From Nocardia sp. alder85J (lineage in GTDB: Bacteria > Actinomycetota > Actinomycetes > Mycobacteriales > Mycobacteriaceae): a DNA stretch of 64,000 nt. The stretch covers positions 96,315-160,314 of the forward strand of contig NZ_JAIUCZ020000016.1 of the NCBI RefSeq assembly GCF_020176955.2, given 5' to 3'. How positions within the stretch are numbered: the first letter of the stretch is position 1; each line of letters starts with the position of its first letter. Below the pieces are notes generated by a model, which saw only the letters and a list, made by a program, of their open reading frames with translations, ran no database searches and was not told where the DNA came from. This document shows positions 8,914-17,026 of this stretch, piece after piece. A program made the position numbers and the translations under genes.

Positions 8914-9445
8914 GACTCAAATCCTCGGAACGAACCTTCCGGGCGAAGGCGATATCGCTGGGAACGGCCGTTCGGCTCTTCTTCGGCCACCCGTTGCACA
9001 GTCGGATCTCTCGGTCCAGATCAGGAATATGCCAGGTCGGACTGGCTTGACATGTCGAGCTCTCGAGATCGACGTACCTCTCCTTCGGCTCGTGGGTACC
9101 GTCTCCGGGAGTGTCGTAGAAAGCAAGTCGTGCGGAGCGTGCTTTGAACTCGAAGATGCCGCCGCCGAGACCGTTCATCGTCTCGTAGCGGGGGCCTTCA
9201 CCGTTGTCCGCGAAGTACTGCATCGTGTGCAGGAGTGGCGCGTAGGCATCGACCTGCTCGTCGGCATGCATGTTGGTGAGTTCCCCTTCCGTCCACGTGC
9301 CCTCTTCGAGGTAGGTCATCACCTCTCTGGCCGGTGCCGGGGTTCCGTCCTTGCGCACCGCATAGGACATGCGGTACCAGGTGCCCTCACACACCAGTTC
9401 TCGCTCGATCCGATCTTTAGTCAACGCTAAACCCATCTCGATCAT
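8900..9445 (-). CDS. HigB/RelE (Gp49-like) toxin-like protein
   Basis: 181 aa. The C-terminal two thirds fits the Gp49/HigB RNase fold: a run of residues rich in EGPRYETMNGLGGGIFEFKA, a FYDT strand, then LCNGWPKKSRTAVPSDI and FARKVRSED, matching the family's G-L-F-E-L and H-G-F-x-K-K-x-x-x-T-P pattern. Such toxins cut mRNA on the ribosome. The ~70-residue N-terminal part (ELVCEGTWYRMSYAVRKDG) is longer than in classical HigB. Toxin-first order with an overlapping XRE gene is the HigBA arrangement. The start is uncertain: ATG 9445, ATG 9436, or an upstream GTG in VREGLRRRG. Confidence 0.65.
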   Translation of the reverse strand: MIEMGLALTKDRIERELVCEGTWYRMSYAVRKDGTPAPAREVMTYLEEGTWTEGELTNMHADEQVDAYAPLLHTMQYFADNGEGPRYETMNGLGGGIFEFKARSARLAFYDTPGDGTHEPKERYVDLESSTCQASPTWHIPDLDREIRLCNGWPKKSRTAVPSDIAFARKVRSEDLSHDRV

Positions 9446-9609
9446 CGCACACGTATGCCCAACATGACCCCGCCTGCGCAATCCTTCTCTCACAGGTAGT
9501 GCGTATGAAATGTCGCTCGGCGTGTCCCGGCCGAGTTTCCGGGCCCGGCCTGTGTAGTGCCATCGCCGGGTACGGCGGCGGGGCGGGCCTCGGGGTGTGC
9601 GTGACAAGG

Positions 9610-10527
9610 TCAGCGGGGTGCCGTCAGGGCCGTGGTGACGGTGTGTGCGGCCGCGACCGTGGCGGCGCCGAGGGTGGCGAGGGCGTCGGCGGTGAGGCGG
9701 GTGTCGGGGCAGGCGACGACGGCGGCGGTGACGGTGTCGCCGTGGAAGATCGGGGCGGCGACGGTGACGACGGCGTTCTCCGTGCCGAGTTCGTGGGGGA
9801 GGTAGTCGACGGTGATCAGGTCGGCGATCAGGGTGCCGAGGCGGCGGCGGAGGGGGTCGGTGACGGGGGAGTCGCGCAGGGCGGCAAGGGCTTCCAGCAG
9901 GGGGGTGGCTTCGTCGGCCAGGCGTTCCACGGAGTAGCCGCGGGTGCGGACGGCGGTGAGCACCGCGTCCAGGCGGGTGGTCTGTGCGGGGTCGGCGCGG
10001 GCCAGCCAGGCGTGGCGCTCGGAATCCGGCGCCCAGGCGACGAATTCGCGGGCGACGGGTGGGGCGTAGGGGAGACGGCGGCCCTGGCGGATCCAGGGGA
10101 GGGAGGGGGTGCCGATGACCTCGGTGATGACGATGGCGTCGTCGTCGCGTTCGGCGAGGAAGACGGGGATGTCGTGGTGGGTGGCGAGGTCTCGCAGTGG
10201 GGGGCGGGCCAGGCGGCGCAGGGGGAAGGCGGTCTCGGTGCGTCGGGCTACCGCTAGCAGGCCCTGGCCGAGGCCGTAGTTGCCGTCGGTGTCGCGGCGG
10301 GTCCAGCCGTCGGCGGTGAGCTGGGTGAGGATCGCGTGCGCGGTGCCGCGGGACAGGCCGGTGGCGCGGATGATCCGGGCCAGGGACAGGTGCTCGGCGG
10401 GATGCCGGGACAGGAGTTCGACCACCTGTACGACGCGGTGGGTCGGTGGGGAGGGGGCGGTCTCCGGCTCGTTTTCTAGAACAGGTTCTTGACCGGCGTG
10501 CCCGGTCGGGCCTATCGTCGGTGTCAC
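9610..10527 (-). CDS. IclR-family transcriptional regulator
   Basis: 305 aa. The N-terminal winged helix spans about residues 28-90 (HRVVQVVELLSRHPAEHLSLARIIRATGLSRGTAHAILTQL), followed by the IclR effector domain (RRLARPPLRDLATHHDIPVFLAERD, VVTVAAPIFHGDTVTAAVV). The start is GTG at 10527. It diverges from cysD with about 98 bp between, so it may regulate the sulfate activation and sulfation genes; ligand unknown. An imperfect inverted repeat around 10530-10556 (AATATCGAA and TCGAATATC) could be its operator. Confidence 0.85.
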   Translation of the reverse strand: MTPTIGPTGHAGQEPVLENEPETAPSPPTHRVVQVVELLSRHPAEHLSLARIIRATGLSRGTAHAILTQLTADGWTRRDTDGNYGLGQGLLAVARRTETAFPLRRLARPPLRDLATHHDIPVFLAERDDDAIVITEVIGTPSLPWIRQGRRLPYAPPVAREFVAWAPDSERHAWLARADPAQTTRLDAVLTAVRTRGYSVERLADEATPLLEALAALRDSPVTDPLRRRLGTLIADLITVDYLPHELGTENAVVTVAAPIFHGDTVTAAVVACPDTRLTADALATLGAATVAAAHTVTTALTAPR

Positions 10528-10625
10528 AATATCGAACGATAGCGTCGAATATCCGACACCTCAACCGCGGGGCCTGTGGGCGGCGGCGTGCGGGGGTGGC
10601 GATCGGGGACGCGGGCGGGACAGTG

Positions 10626-11531
10626 ATGCGGACGGGATACGAGCTGTCGCATCTGGCGGCCCTGGAGGCCGAATCGGTGCACATCTTCCGGGAGGTCGCG
10701 GCGACCTTCGAGCGGCCGGTGCTGTTGTTCTCCGGCGGTAAGGATTCGGCGGTGATGCTGGAACTGGCGTGCCGGGCGTTCTGGCCCGCGCCGCTGCCGT
10801 TTCCGCTGCTGCATGTCGACACCGGGCACAACTTCGACGAGGTGATCGAGTTCCGGGATCGGACCGCCGCGCGACTCGGGGCGCGGTTGCTGGTGGCCCG
10901 GGTGCAGGACGACATCGACGCCGGGCGGGCGACGGAGCGGCCGGGGGAGACTCGGAATCGGTTGCAGACCACCACCTTGCTGCGGGCCATCGGCGAGGGG
11001 CGGTTCGACGCGGTGTTCGGCGGCGCCCGCCGCGACGAGGAGAAGGCGCGCGCCAAGGAGCGGGTGTTCAGCTTCCGCGACGAGTACGGCGCCTGGGAGC
11101 CGCGCGCGCAGCGGCCGGAGATCTGGAATCTCTACAACGGCAGACACCGTGCGGGCGAACACATCCGGGTGTTCCCGCTGTCGAACTGGACCGAGCTCGA
11201 CATCTGGGAGTACATCGACCGGGCGGGGGTGGAACTGCCCGCGCTGTACTACGCGCACCGGCGGCCGGTGTTCGAGCGGGACGGAATGTTGCTGGCGGTC
11301 AACCGATTCCTGGCCACCCGGGCGGACGAGACGGTGCGCGAGACCACGGTCCGGTTCCGCACCGTCGGCGACGCCACCTGCACCGGCTGTGTGGAGAGCG
11401 GGGCCGCCACCCCGGCCGAGGTGATCGCCGAGACCGCGGTCACCCGGCTGACCGAGCGCGGGGCGACCCGCGCCGACGATCGGATCTCGGACTCCGGCAT
11501 GGAGGATCGCAAGCGGGAAGGCTACTTCTGA
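10626..11531 (+). CDS. cysD: Sulfate adenylyltransferase small subunit
   Basis: ATP sulfurylase catalytic subunit: sulfate plus ATP gives adenylyl sulfate, driven by the GTPase CysN. 301 aa, the usual size. The PP-loop SGGKDSAVM is at residues 36-44; GGARRDEEKARAKER, SFRDEYGAWEPRAQRPEIWN and GDATCTGCVESGA are family blocks. The ATG at 10626 is used; GTG at 10623 is equally possible, and both have only a weak ribosome binding site. The stop overlaps the start of cysNC by 1 base (TGATG), giving coupled translation of the two subunits. Confidence 0.95.
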   Translation: MRTGYELSHLAALEAESVHIFREVAATFERPVLLFSGGKDSAVMLELACRAFWPAPLPFPLLHVDTGHNFDEVIEFRDRTAARLGARLLVARVQDDIDAGRATERPGETRNRLQTTTLLRAIGEGRFDAVFGGARRDEEKARAKERVFSFRDEYGAWEPRAQRPEIWNLYNGRHRAGEHIRVFPLSNWTELDIWEYIDRAGVELPALYYAHRRPVFERDGMLLAVNRFLATRADETVRETTVRFRTVGDATCTGCVESGAATPAEVIAETAVTRLTERGATRADDRISDSGMEDRKREGYF

Positions 11532-13462
11532 TGAGCCGCAATCTGTTACGGCTGGCCACCGCCGGCAGTGTCGACGACGGCAAGTCCACACTGATCGGCC
11601 GGCTGCTGTACGACTCGAAGAATCTGTTCACCGATCAGCTGGAGGCCATCGAGCGGGCCAGCGCGCAACGCGGGGATCCGGCCACGGATCTGGCGCTGGT
11701 CACCGACGGGCTGCGCGCGGAACGTGAGCAGGGCATCACCATCGACGTGGCCCACCGCTACTTCGTCACGCCGCGAAGGAAATTCGTCATCGCCGACACC
11801 CCGGGGCATGTGCAGTACACCCGGAACATGGTGACCGGCGCGTCCACCGCCGATCTGGCGCTGATCCTGATCGACGCCCGCAAGGGTGTGGTGGAGCAGA
11901 CCCGGCGGCACGCCTTCCTGGCGGCGCTGCTCGGGGTGCCACATCTGGTGGTGTGTGTGAACAAGATGGATCTGGTGGGCTGGTCGGAGGCGCGCTTCGC
12001 CGAGATCCGTTCCGAGTTCGCGGATTTCGCGGCGAAGCTGACCGTGGGTGATCTGAGCTTCGTCCCGGTGTCGGCGCTGCTCGGCGACAACGTGGTCGAG
12101 CCGTCGGCGCACATGCCGTGGTTCGCGGGGGCGCCGTTGCTGCGGCATCTGGAGGATGTGCACATCGCCTCGGACCGCAACCTGATCGATGCGCGGCTGC
12201 CGGTGCAGTACGTGATCCGGCACGCGCCGGATCTGGGGGCGCACACGACGGCCGCGCGGGTGGGTGGCGGCGCGGTGGCATCGGCTCACGCCGTCGCGAC
12301 TTCCGTCGATACCGCTGCGGCGCAACGGAGTTATGCGGGGACGGTGGCGGGCGGGATCTTCAAGCCCGGTGACGAGGTGGTGCTGTTGCCGTCCGGGAAG
12401 GCGACCCGGGTGGAGCGGATCTGGGGGCCCGGTGGGGCGCCGGTGACGGAGGCGTTCACCGATATGGCGGTCGCGCTGACCCTGGCCGACGACATCGATG
12501 TGGGGCGCGGGGACATGATCGCCCGGCCGGGCAACCGGCCGCATCTGGATCGGGATCTGGACGCGATGGTGTGCTGGTTCTCCGATTCCACCGTGCTGCG
12601 ACCCGGTGGTGAATACGCCGTGCGGACCGTAGGACAGAGCACGCGGGTGCGGGTCACCGGGCTGGACTACCGGCTCGACGTGAACACCCTGCACCGGATC
12701 GAGGGCGCGGAAAGTTTGGCGCTCAACGACATCGCGCGGTTGAGCCTGCACGCGCGGCAGCCGTTGATGTTCGACGCCTACCGCGACAATCGCCGCACCG
12801 GCAGTTTCATCCTGATCGACGAGACCACGAATCAGACGGTGGCGGCGGGGATGATTCTCGCCCGCGACACCGGGTTGCGCGGGCCCGGATCCGGGGACGT
12901 GGTGTGGCACGGTTCGGCGGTCGGCCGGGACGAGCGCCCGCACGCCGGGGCCACGGTGTGGCTGACCGGTCTGTCGGCCTCCGGGAAGTCCACCATCGCC
13001 GTGGAATTGGAACGGCAACTGGTGGCAGCGGGCCGACCGGCGTACCTGCTGGACGGGGACAATCTGCGGCACGGGCTGAACGCCGATCTCGGCTTCGGCG
13101 ACGACGACCGCCGCGAGAACATCCGGCGGGTGGCGGAGGTGGCGGCCTTGTTCGCCGATGCCGGTGTGATCGCGATCGTCTCGCTGATCAGTCCGTTCGC
13201 GGCGCAACGGGCGCAGGCGCGGCAGGTACACGCGGACAAGGGCCTACCGTTCGGTGAGGTGTTCGTCGACACCCCACTGGGGGTGTGCGAGAGCCGGGAT
13301 CCGAAGGGGCTCTACGCCCGTGCCCGCGCGGGGGAAGTGCGGAACTTCACCGGCATCGACTCGCCCTACGAGCGGCCCGAACAGCCGGAGCTGATCGTCA
13401 CCCCCGACGACGGCGATCCGGCCCGGATCGCCGCGCACATTCGCGCCGAGCTGCGCCTGTGA
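11531..13462 (+). CDS. cysNC: Fused sulfate adenylyltransferase GTPase subunit and adenylylsulfate kinase
   Basis: Two enzymes in 643 residues. The N-terminal EF-Tu-like GTPase CysN (AGSVDDGKST, DTPGH, NKMDL) powers ATP sulfurylase. The C-terminal CysC kinase (TGLSASGKST about residue 480, LLDGDNLRHGLN, DRRENIRR) phosphorylates APS to PAPS. Both are needed before any sulfotransferase can act. Residues about 233-268 contain an Ala/Gly/Val-rich insertion of about 27 residues between VQYVIR and YAGTVAGG, where other CysN proteins have a short loop. Directly coupled to cysD and upstream of a sulfotransferase, so it probably supplies PAPS for sulfation as well as cysteine. Confidence 0.95.
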   Translation: MSRNLLRLATAGSVDDGKSTLIGRLLYDSKNLFTDQLEAIERASAQRGDPATDLALVTDGLRAEREQGITIDVAHRYFVTPRRKFVIADTPGHVQYTRNMVTGASTADLALILIDARKGVVEQTRRHAFLAALLGVPHLVVCVNKMDLVGWSEARFAEIRSEFADFAAKLTVGDLSFVPVSALLGDNVVEPSAHMPWFAGAPLLRHLEDVHIASDRNLIDARLPVQYVIRHAPDLGAHTTAARVGGGAVASAHAVATSVDTAAAQRSYAGTVAGGIFKPGDEVVLLPSGKATRVERIWGPGGAPVTEAFTDMAVALTLADDIDVGRGDMIARPGNRPHLDRDLDAMVCWFSDSTVLRPGGEYAVRTVGQSTRVRVTGLDYRLDVNTLHRIEGAESLALNDIARLSLHARQPLMFDAYRDNRRTGSFILIDETTNQTVAAGMILARDTGLRGPGSGDVVWHGSAVGRDERPHAGATVWLTGLSASGKSTIAVELERQLVAAGRPAYLLDGDNLRHGLNADLGFGDDDRRENIRRVAEVAALFADAGVIAIVSLISPFAAQRAQARQVHADKGLPFGEVFVDTPLGVCESRDPKGLYARARAGEVRNFTGIDSPYERPEQPELIVTPDDGDPARIAAHIRAELRL

Positions 13463-13467
13463 TCGCC

Positions 13468-13689
13468 ATGGCACCACCGCCTACTGCCCGCCACACCAGC
13501 CCGCCCGGCAGCCGCACGGCGCTGTACCCGGTTGTCGCAGCGGTACTCCGGCCGCATGCGGCACGACCGGGCGCGGCGGCGGTACTCCCGCCGGTTGCGG
13601 CACGACCGGATGCGGCGGCGGTACCCCGATCGGTTGCCGCCGCAGGTAGTGCCACGACCGTGTTCCACCCCATCGTTCATCCAGCGTAG
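13468..13689 (+). CDS. Doubtful small Ala/Pro-rich repeat ORF
   Basis: 73 codons from ATG 13468 between cysNC and the DUF1214-like gene. The predicted peptide is mostly three 13-residue repeats of the type AAVLRPHAARPGA. There is no ribosome binding site, no recognisable domain and no membrane segment. It may be only an open frame created by the 39-bp tandem repeat in GC-rich DNA. Confidence 0.2.
   Translation: MAPPPTARHTSPPGSRTALYPVVAAVLRPHAARPGAAAVLPPVAARPDAAAVPRSVAAAGSATTVFHPIVHPA
13540..13656 (+). repeat. 39-bp tandem repeat, three units
   Basis: Units at 13540-13578 and 13579-13617 are near-identical; 13618-13656 is a diverged third copy. The period is a multiple of three. It lies in the 238-bp gap between cysNC and the DUF1214-like gene. 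Confidence 0.85.
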
Positions 13690-13700
13690 GAGGACAATTC

Positions 13701-14999
13701 ATGGATCAACCGGTGACCACCGAGGCGGGGCCTCGCAGTGCTGCCGAGGCGGGGCCTCGCAGTGCTGCCGAGGCGGGGCCTCGCAGTGCTGCCGAGGCGG
13801 GGCCTCGCACTGCGATCGAGGCGGGGCCGCCCTTGACCGAGCCGTTCCTGGCGGCCGTGGCCGCGGCCGAGAAGCTGATCGCCGCAGCCGATTTCGTGAC
13901 CGACGAGCACGATCTGGCGGAGGGTTACGACTATCTGGCCGGGAGCATCGCGGCCTGTCTGCAACTGGCCCGGGTGCGCGGCACCAGCCATCCGTCGTTC
14001 GTGTCCTCGACCGGGCCGACCACCAAGATGGCCCTGGACAACCCGGATACGCTCTACTATCACGCCGCCGTCGAATCGGGGGCGGAGTATCTGGTGACCG
14101 GGACCCGGGGCAGCACCGTGGATCTCAGCTTCCAGGTGCTCAAGGGGGATTACACCGCCACCAATGTGCCCGGCGGTGACGACGCCTTCGATGACCGGCG
14201 GCTGGAGATCGGCGCGGACGGCAGCTATCAGCTGCGGTTCGGGCCGCCGCAGGACGATCCGGGGCCGAACTACTTCGTGCTGGGCGAGGGTGCCTCGATG
14301 CTGGCCGTGCGTGAGGTATACGGCGACTGGAATACCGAGCGCAAGGGCACCATCCGGATCGAGCGGGTGGACACCGCCGGCACCGCGCCCGCCGAGCCGG
14401 GACTCGCGGTGTTGCGCAGGCGGTATCAGGTGGCGGGACGGATGCTGGTGCAGCGCATCAACACCTGGTTCAACTTCCCGAAGTGGTTCTATCTGGACCT
14501 GCCGGTGAACACCCTCACCGAGCCCCGGCTCACCCCGGGCGGACTGTCCACCCAGTACTCCTCGGTCGGTCACTTCGACCTGAAGGAGGATCAGGCGCTG
14601 GTCGTCACCGTACCGAAATCCGATGTGCCCTATCAGGGTTTCCAGCTGGGCAGCCGCTGGTACATCTCGCTGGACTACGTGAACCATCAGACCAGCCTGA
14701 ACAGCACCCAGGCCCAGGTGGATCCGGACGGCATGATCCGGCTGGTGATCTCGGCCCGCGATCCGGGCATCGCCAACTGGGTGGAGACCACCGGCCGCCG
14801 CCGCGGCATCATGCAGTTCCGCTGGCAGCGCACGCACCGGCCGATCATGCCCGCCGAGGGCCCGACGATCGCGCTGGTCGGAATCGAGGACGTGGCGGCG
14901 CAACTGCCCTTCCACGACACCAATCGAATCGACGAGGACGGCTGGCGGGCGCGAATCGCGCAGCGGCAGCGCGGATTCGCGGAGAGGATGCTCCATTGA
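13701..14999 (+). CDS. DUF1214-like protein in sulfation cassette
   Basis: 432 aa. AGGAGG sits 8 nt before the ATG. Residues about 8-45 are an 8-residue repeat (EAGPRSAA x3, then degenerate). The rest is soluble: a helical part (LAVAAAEKLIAAADFVTDEHDLAEGYDYLAGSI) and a beta-rich part (ADGSYQLRFG, QGFQLGSRWYISLDYVNHQTSLN, ISARDPGIANWVETTG) that I associate with DUF1214/DUF1254-type proteins of unknown function. No signal peptide. Position between PAPS synthesis and the SDR/sulfotransferase pair suggests a role with the sulfated product or its precursor. Confidence 0.7.
   Translation: MDQPVTTEAGPRSAAEAGPRSAAEAGPRSAAEAGPRTAIEAGPPLTEPFLAAVAAAEKLIAAADFVTDEHDLAEGYDYLAGSIAACLQLARVRGTSHPSFVSSTGPTTKMALDNPDTLYYHAAVESGAEYLVTGTRGSTVDLSFQVLKGDYTATNVPGGDDAFDDRRLEIGADGSYQLRFGPPQDDPGPNYFVLGEGASMLAVREVYGDWNTERKGTIRIERVDTAGTAPAEPGLAVLRRRYQVAGRMLVQRINTWFNFPKWFYLDLPVNTLTEPRLTPGGLSTQYSSVGHFDLKEDQALVVTVPKSDVPYQGFQLGSRWYISLDYVNHQTSLNSTQAQVDPDGMIRLVISARDPGIANWVETTGRRRGIMQFRWQRTHRPIMPAEGPTIALVGIEDVAAQLPFHDTNRIDEDGWRARIAQRQRGFAERMLH
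13722..13829 (+). repeat. 24-bp coding tandem repeat
   Basis: Three perfect 24-bp units (13722-13793), one degenerate unit and a partial fifth, in frame at the 5' end of the DUF1214-like gene. They encode EAGPRSAA. Confidence 0.9.
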
Positions 15000-15772
15000 A
15001 AGCGATGTTGGACGACAAGGTGGTCGTCGTCAGCGGGGTCGGGCCGGGGCTCGGCCGTTCGGTGTGCCGGGCGGCGGCGGAGGCCGGGGCGAAGGTGGTG
15101 CTGGCGGCCCGCACCGAATCGCGGTTGCGGGAGGTGGCGGCCACGCTCGCCCCCGCCGAGACGCTGGTGGTGCCGACCGACATCACCGACGACACGGCGG
15201 TGGCCAATCTGGTGGATCGCACCGTCGACAGCTTCGGCCGGGTGGACGCGCTGGTGAACAACGCCTTCGCGGTGCCGTCGATGAAGTCGCTGGAGCGCAC
15301 CGACTTCCAGCAGATCCGCGACAGCCTGGATCTGACCGTGCTGGGCGGGCTGCGGATGACCAAGGCGTTCACCCCGGCGCTGGCGGACAGCCGCGGGTCG
15401 GTGGTGATGATCAATTCGATGGTGATCCGGCACTCCGAGCCGCGGTACGGCAGTTACAAACTGTCCAAGGCGGCGCTGCTGGCGATGTCGCAGACGCTGG
15501 CAACGGAGTTGGGCGGCAAGGGGATCCGCATCAACAGCGTGGCCCCCGGCTACATCTGGGACGACCAGCTGAAGTGGTACTTCGGTGAGGTGGCGAAGAA
15601 GTACGGCATCACCGCCGAGCAGGTGTACGAGCAGACCGCCGGCCGCTCGGATCTGAAGCGGCTGCCCGAGCCGGACGAGATCGCCCGTGCCGTGGTCTTT
15701 CTCGCCTCCGACTGGGCCAGCGCGATCACCGGCCAGACCCTCGATGTCAACTGCGGCGAGTACCACGTCTGA
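14996..15772 (+). CDS. Short-chain dehydrogenase/reductase
   Basis: 258 aa classical SDR. The cofactor loop is VSGVGPGLGRSV, then NNAF (NNAG variant), Ser in MINSMVIRHSEPRYG and the catalytic YKLSK. Expected to oxidise or reduce a hydroxyl/keto group in the pathway served by the cassette. The TTG at 14996 is chosen: GGAGAGG lies 8 nt upstream and the start overlaps the stop of the DUF1214-like gene; ATG 15005 is the alternative. The sulfotransferase starts 19 bp downstream. Confidence 0.85.
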   Translation: MKAMLDDKVVVVSGVGPGLGRSVCRAAAEAGAKVVLAARTESRLREVAATLAPAETLVVPTDITDDTAVANLVDRTVDSFGRVDALVNNAFAVPSMKSLERTDFQQIRDSLDLTVLGGLRMTKAFTPALADSRGSVVMINSMVIRHSEPRYGSYKLSKAALLAMSQTLATELGGKGIRINSVAPGYIWDDQLKWYFGEVAKKYGITAEQVYEQTAGRSDLKRLPEPDEIARAVVFLASDWASAITGQTLDVNCGEYHV

Positions 15773-15791
15773 CCGGGCACCAGGAGAACAC

Positions 15792-16928
15792 ATGACGACC
15801 CCCCGTACCGATGTCGGCACCGTCGAGGACCTGCACTTCTCGGCGACGAAGGTCTGCGGTCTCGAGGATTTCGGCATCGACGACTACACCGAGGCGCTCG
15901 GCGTCCTGCTGGAGTCCTTTCGCCGCGACGCGGATCTCACCGAACTCGGCAGCAAGATGAATCGCTATTTCCTGCGCGGCGCGCTGGTGGCCCGCGCGCT
16001 GAGCGAGGCGGCCTGGCGGGCGAATCCGGACTACGCCGACACCCTGGTACAGCGGCCGATCTTCGTGACCGGACTGCCGCGCACCGGCACCACGGCACTG
16101 CACCGGCTGCTGGCCGCCGATCCCGGCCACCAGGCGCTGGAACTGTGGCTCGCGGAATTCCCGCAGCCGCGACCGCCCCGGGAGAGCTGGCCGGAGAACC
16201 CGGTCTACCGGCGGCTCGAGGCGGGATTCGCGCAGCATCACGTGGAGAATCCGGAATTCATGGGCGTGCACTACATGAGCGCCGCCGATGTCGAGGAGTG
16301 CTGGCAGCTGCTGCGGCAGACGGTGAAATCCGTGGCCTACGAATCGCTGGCCTATCTGCCCGGCTATTCGCAGTGGCTGCAACGGCAGGATTGGACGAAT
16401 GCCTATGTCCGGCACCGGAAGAACCTGCAACTGATCGGACTGCACGACTCCCGGCGCTGGATCCTGAAGAATCCCAGCCACCTGTTCGCCCTCGATGCCC
16501 TGATGGCCGCCTACCCGGACGCGCTGATCGTGCAGACGCACCGGGATCCGGTGACCGTGATGGCCTCGTCGTGCAGCCTGTCCGACCACGCCACCCGTGG
16601 CTGGTCGAACACCTTCACCGGGGCCTGCATCGGCGCGAGTCAGCTGGAGTTGTGGTCGCGCGGGCTGCGCGAATTCACCTCCGCGCGAAGCCTTTACAAC
16701 CCGGCGCAGTTCGTGGACATCGATTTCGCGGAACTGCGGGCGGATCCGCTGGGCACGGTGGGGCGGATCTACGATGCCTTCGGCCTGACGTTCACCGAGG
16801 CCGCGCGGACCGCGATGTCCGCGCTGGACGAGGAGAGCCGCATCGGCGACCGCAAGCCGGATCACCGCTACACCCTGGCGGATTACGGTCTCACCGAGGC
16901 GCAGGTGCGGGAGAGCTTCCCGGCCTGA
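15792..16928 (+). CDS. PAPS-dependent sulfotransferase (Sulfotransfer_3 type)
   Basis: 378 aa. The PAPS 5'-phosphosulfate loop FVTGLPRTGTTALHR (PRTGTT at residues 96-101) and the 3'-phosphate-binding block VQTHRDPVTVMASSCS (about residues 245-260) are both intact. Transfers sulfate from PAPS to a hydroxyl of a lipid or small molecule. This family includes mycobacterial proteins such as Stf3, which sulfates a menaquinone derivative; orthology is not established here. AGGAGA precedes the ATG. It is the last gene of the cysD-cysNC-DUF1214-SDR cassette, so donor synthesis and transfer are encoded together. Confidence 0.85.
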   Translation: MTTPRTDVGTVEDLHFSATKVCGLEDFGIDDYTEALGVLLESFRRDADLTELGSKMNRYFLRGALVARALSEAAWRANPDYADTLVQRPIFVTGLPRTGTTALHRLLAADPGHQALELWLAEFPQPRPPRESWPENPVYRRLEAGFAQHHVENPEFMGVHYMSAADVEECWQLLRQTVKSVAYESLAYLPGYSQWLQRQDWTNAYVRHRKNLQLIGLHDSRRWILKNPSHLFALDALMAAYPDALIVQTHRDPVTVMASSCSLSDHATRGWSNTFTGACIGASQLELWSRGLREFTSARSLYNPAQFVDIDFAELRADPLGTVGRIYDAFGLTFTEAARTAMSALDEESRIGDRKPDHRYTLADYGLTEAQVRESFPA

Positions 16929-16965
16929 TCCCGGCCGGTGGGCCGAATCTGATGCGGTACAACAT

Positions 16966-16994
16966 GATCCGCGGCTCCGGTGGAGCCGCGGATC
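16966..16994. terminator. Bidirectional hairpin between sulfotransferase and tetR
   Basis: 13-bp perfect stem (16966-16978 with 16982-16994) and a 3-nt loop between two convergent genes. Likely ends both transcripts. Confidence 0.8.
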
Positions 16995-17026
16995 TGCTGC
17001 GTGCGGCGGGTTGCCGCAGGCGCGGC

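Noticed and set aside
9446..11056. In-frame N-terminal extension of the toxin-like gene to 718 codons
   Set aside because: Overlaps the IclR and cysD genes and is Arg/Pro-rich nonsense; only the last ~181 codons match a protein family.
11546..13231. 561-codon frame opposite cysNC
   Set aside because: Shadow of the conserved CysN/CysC domains, His/Arg/Gln-rich with no motif.
13540..13829. CRISPR array
   Set aside because: Repeats are directly adjacent with no spacers and lie in or beside coding sequence.
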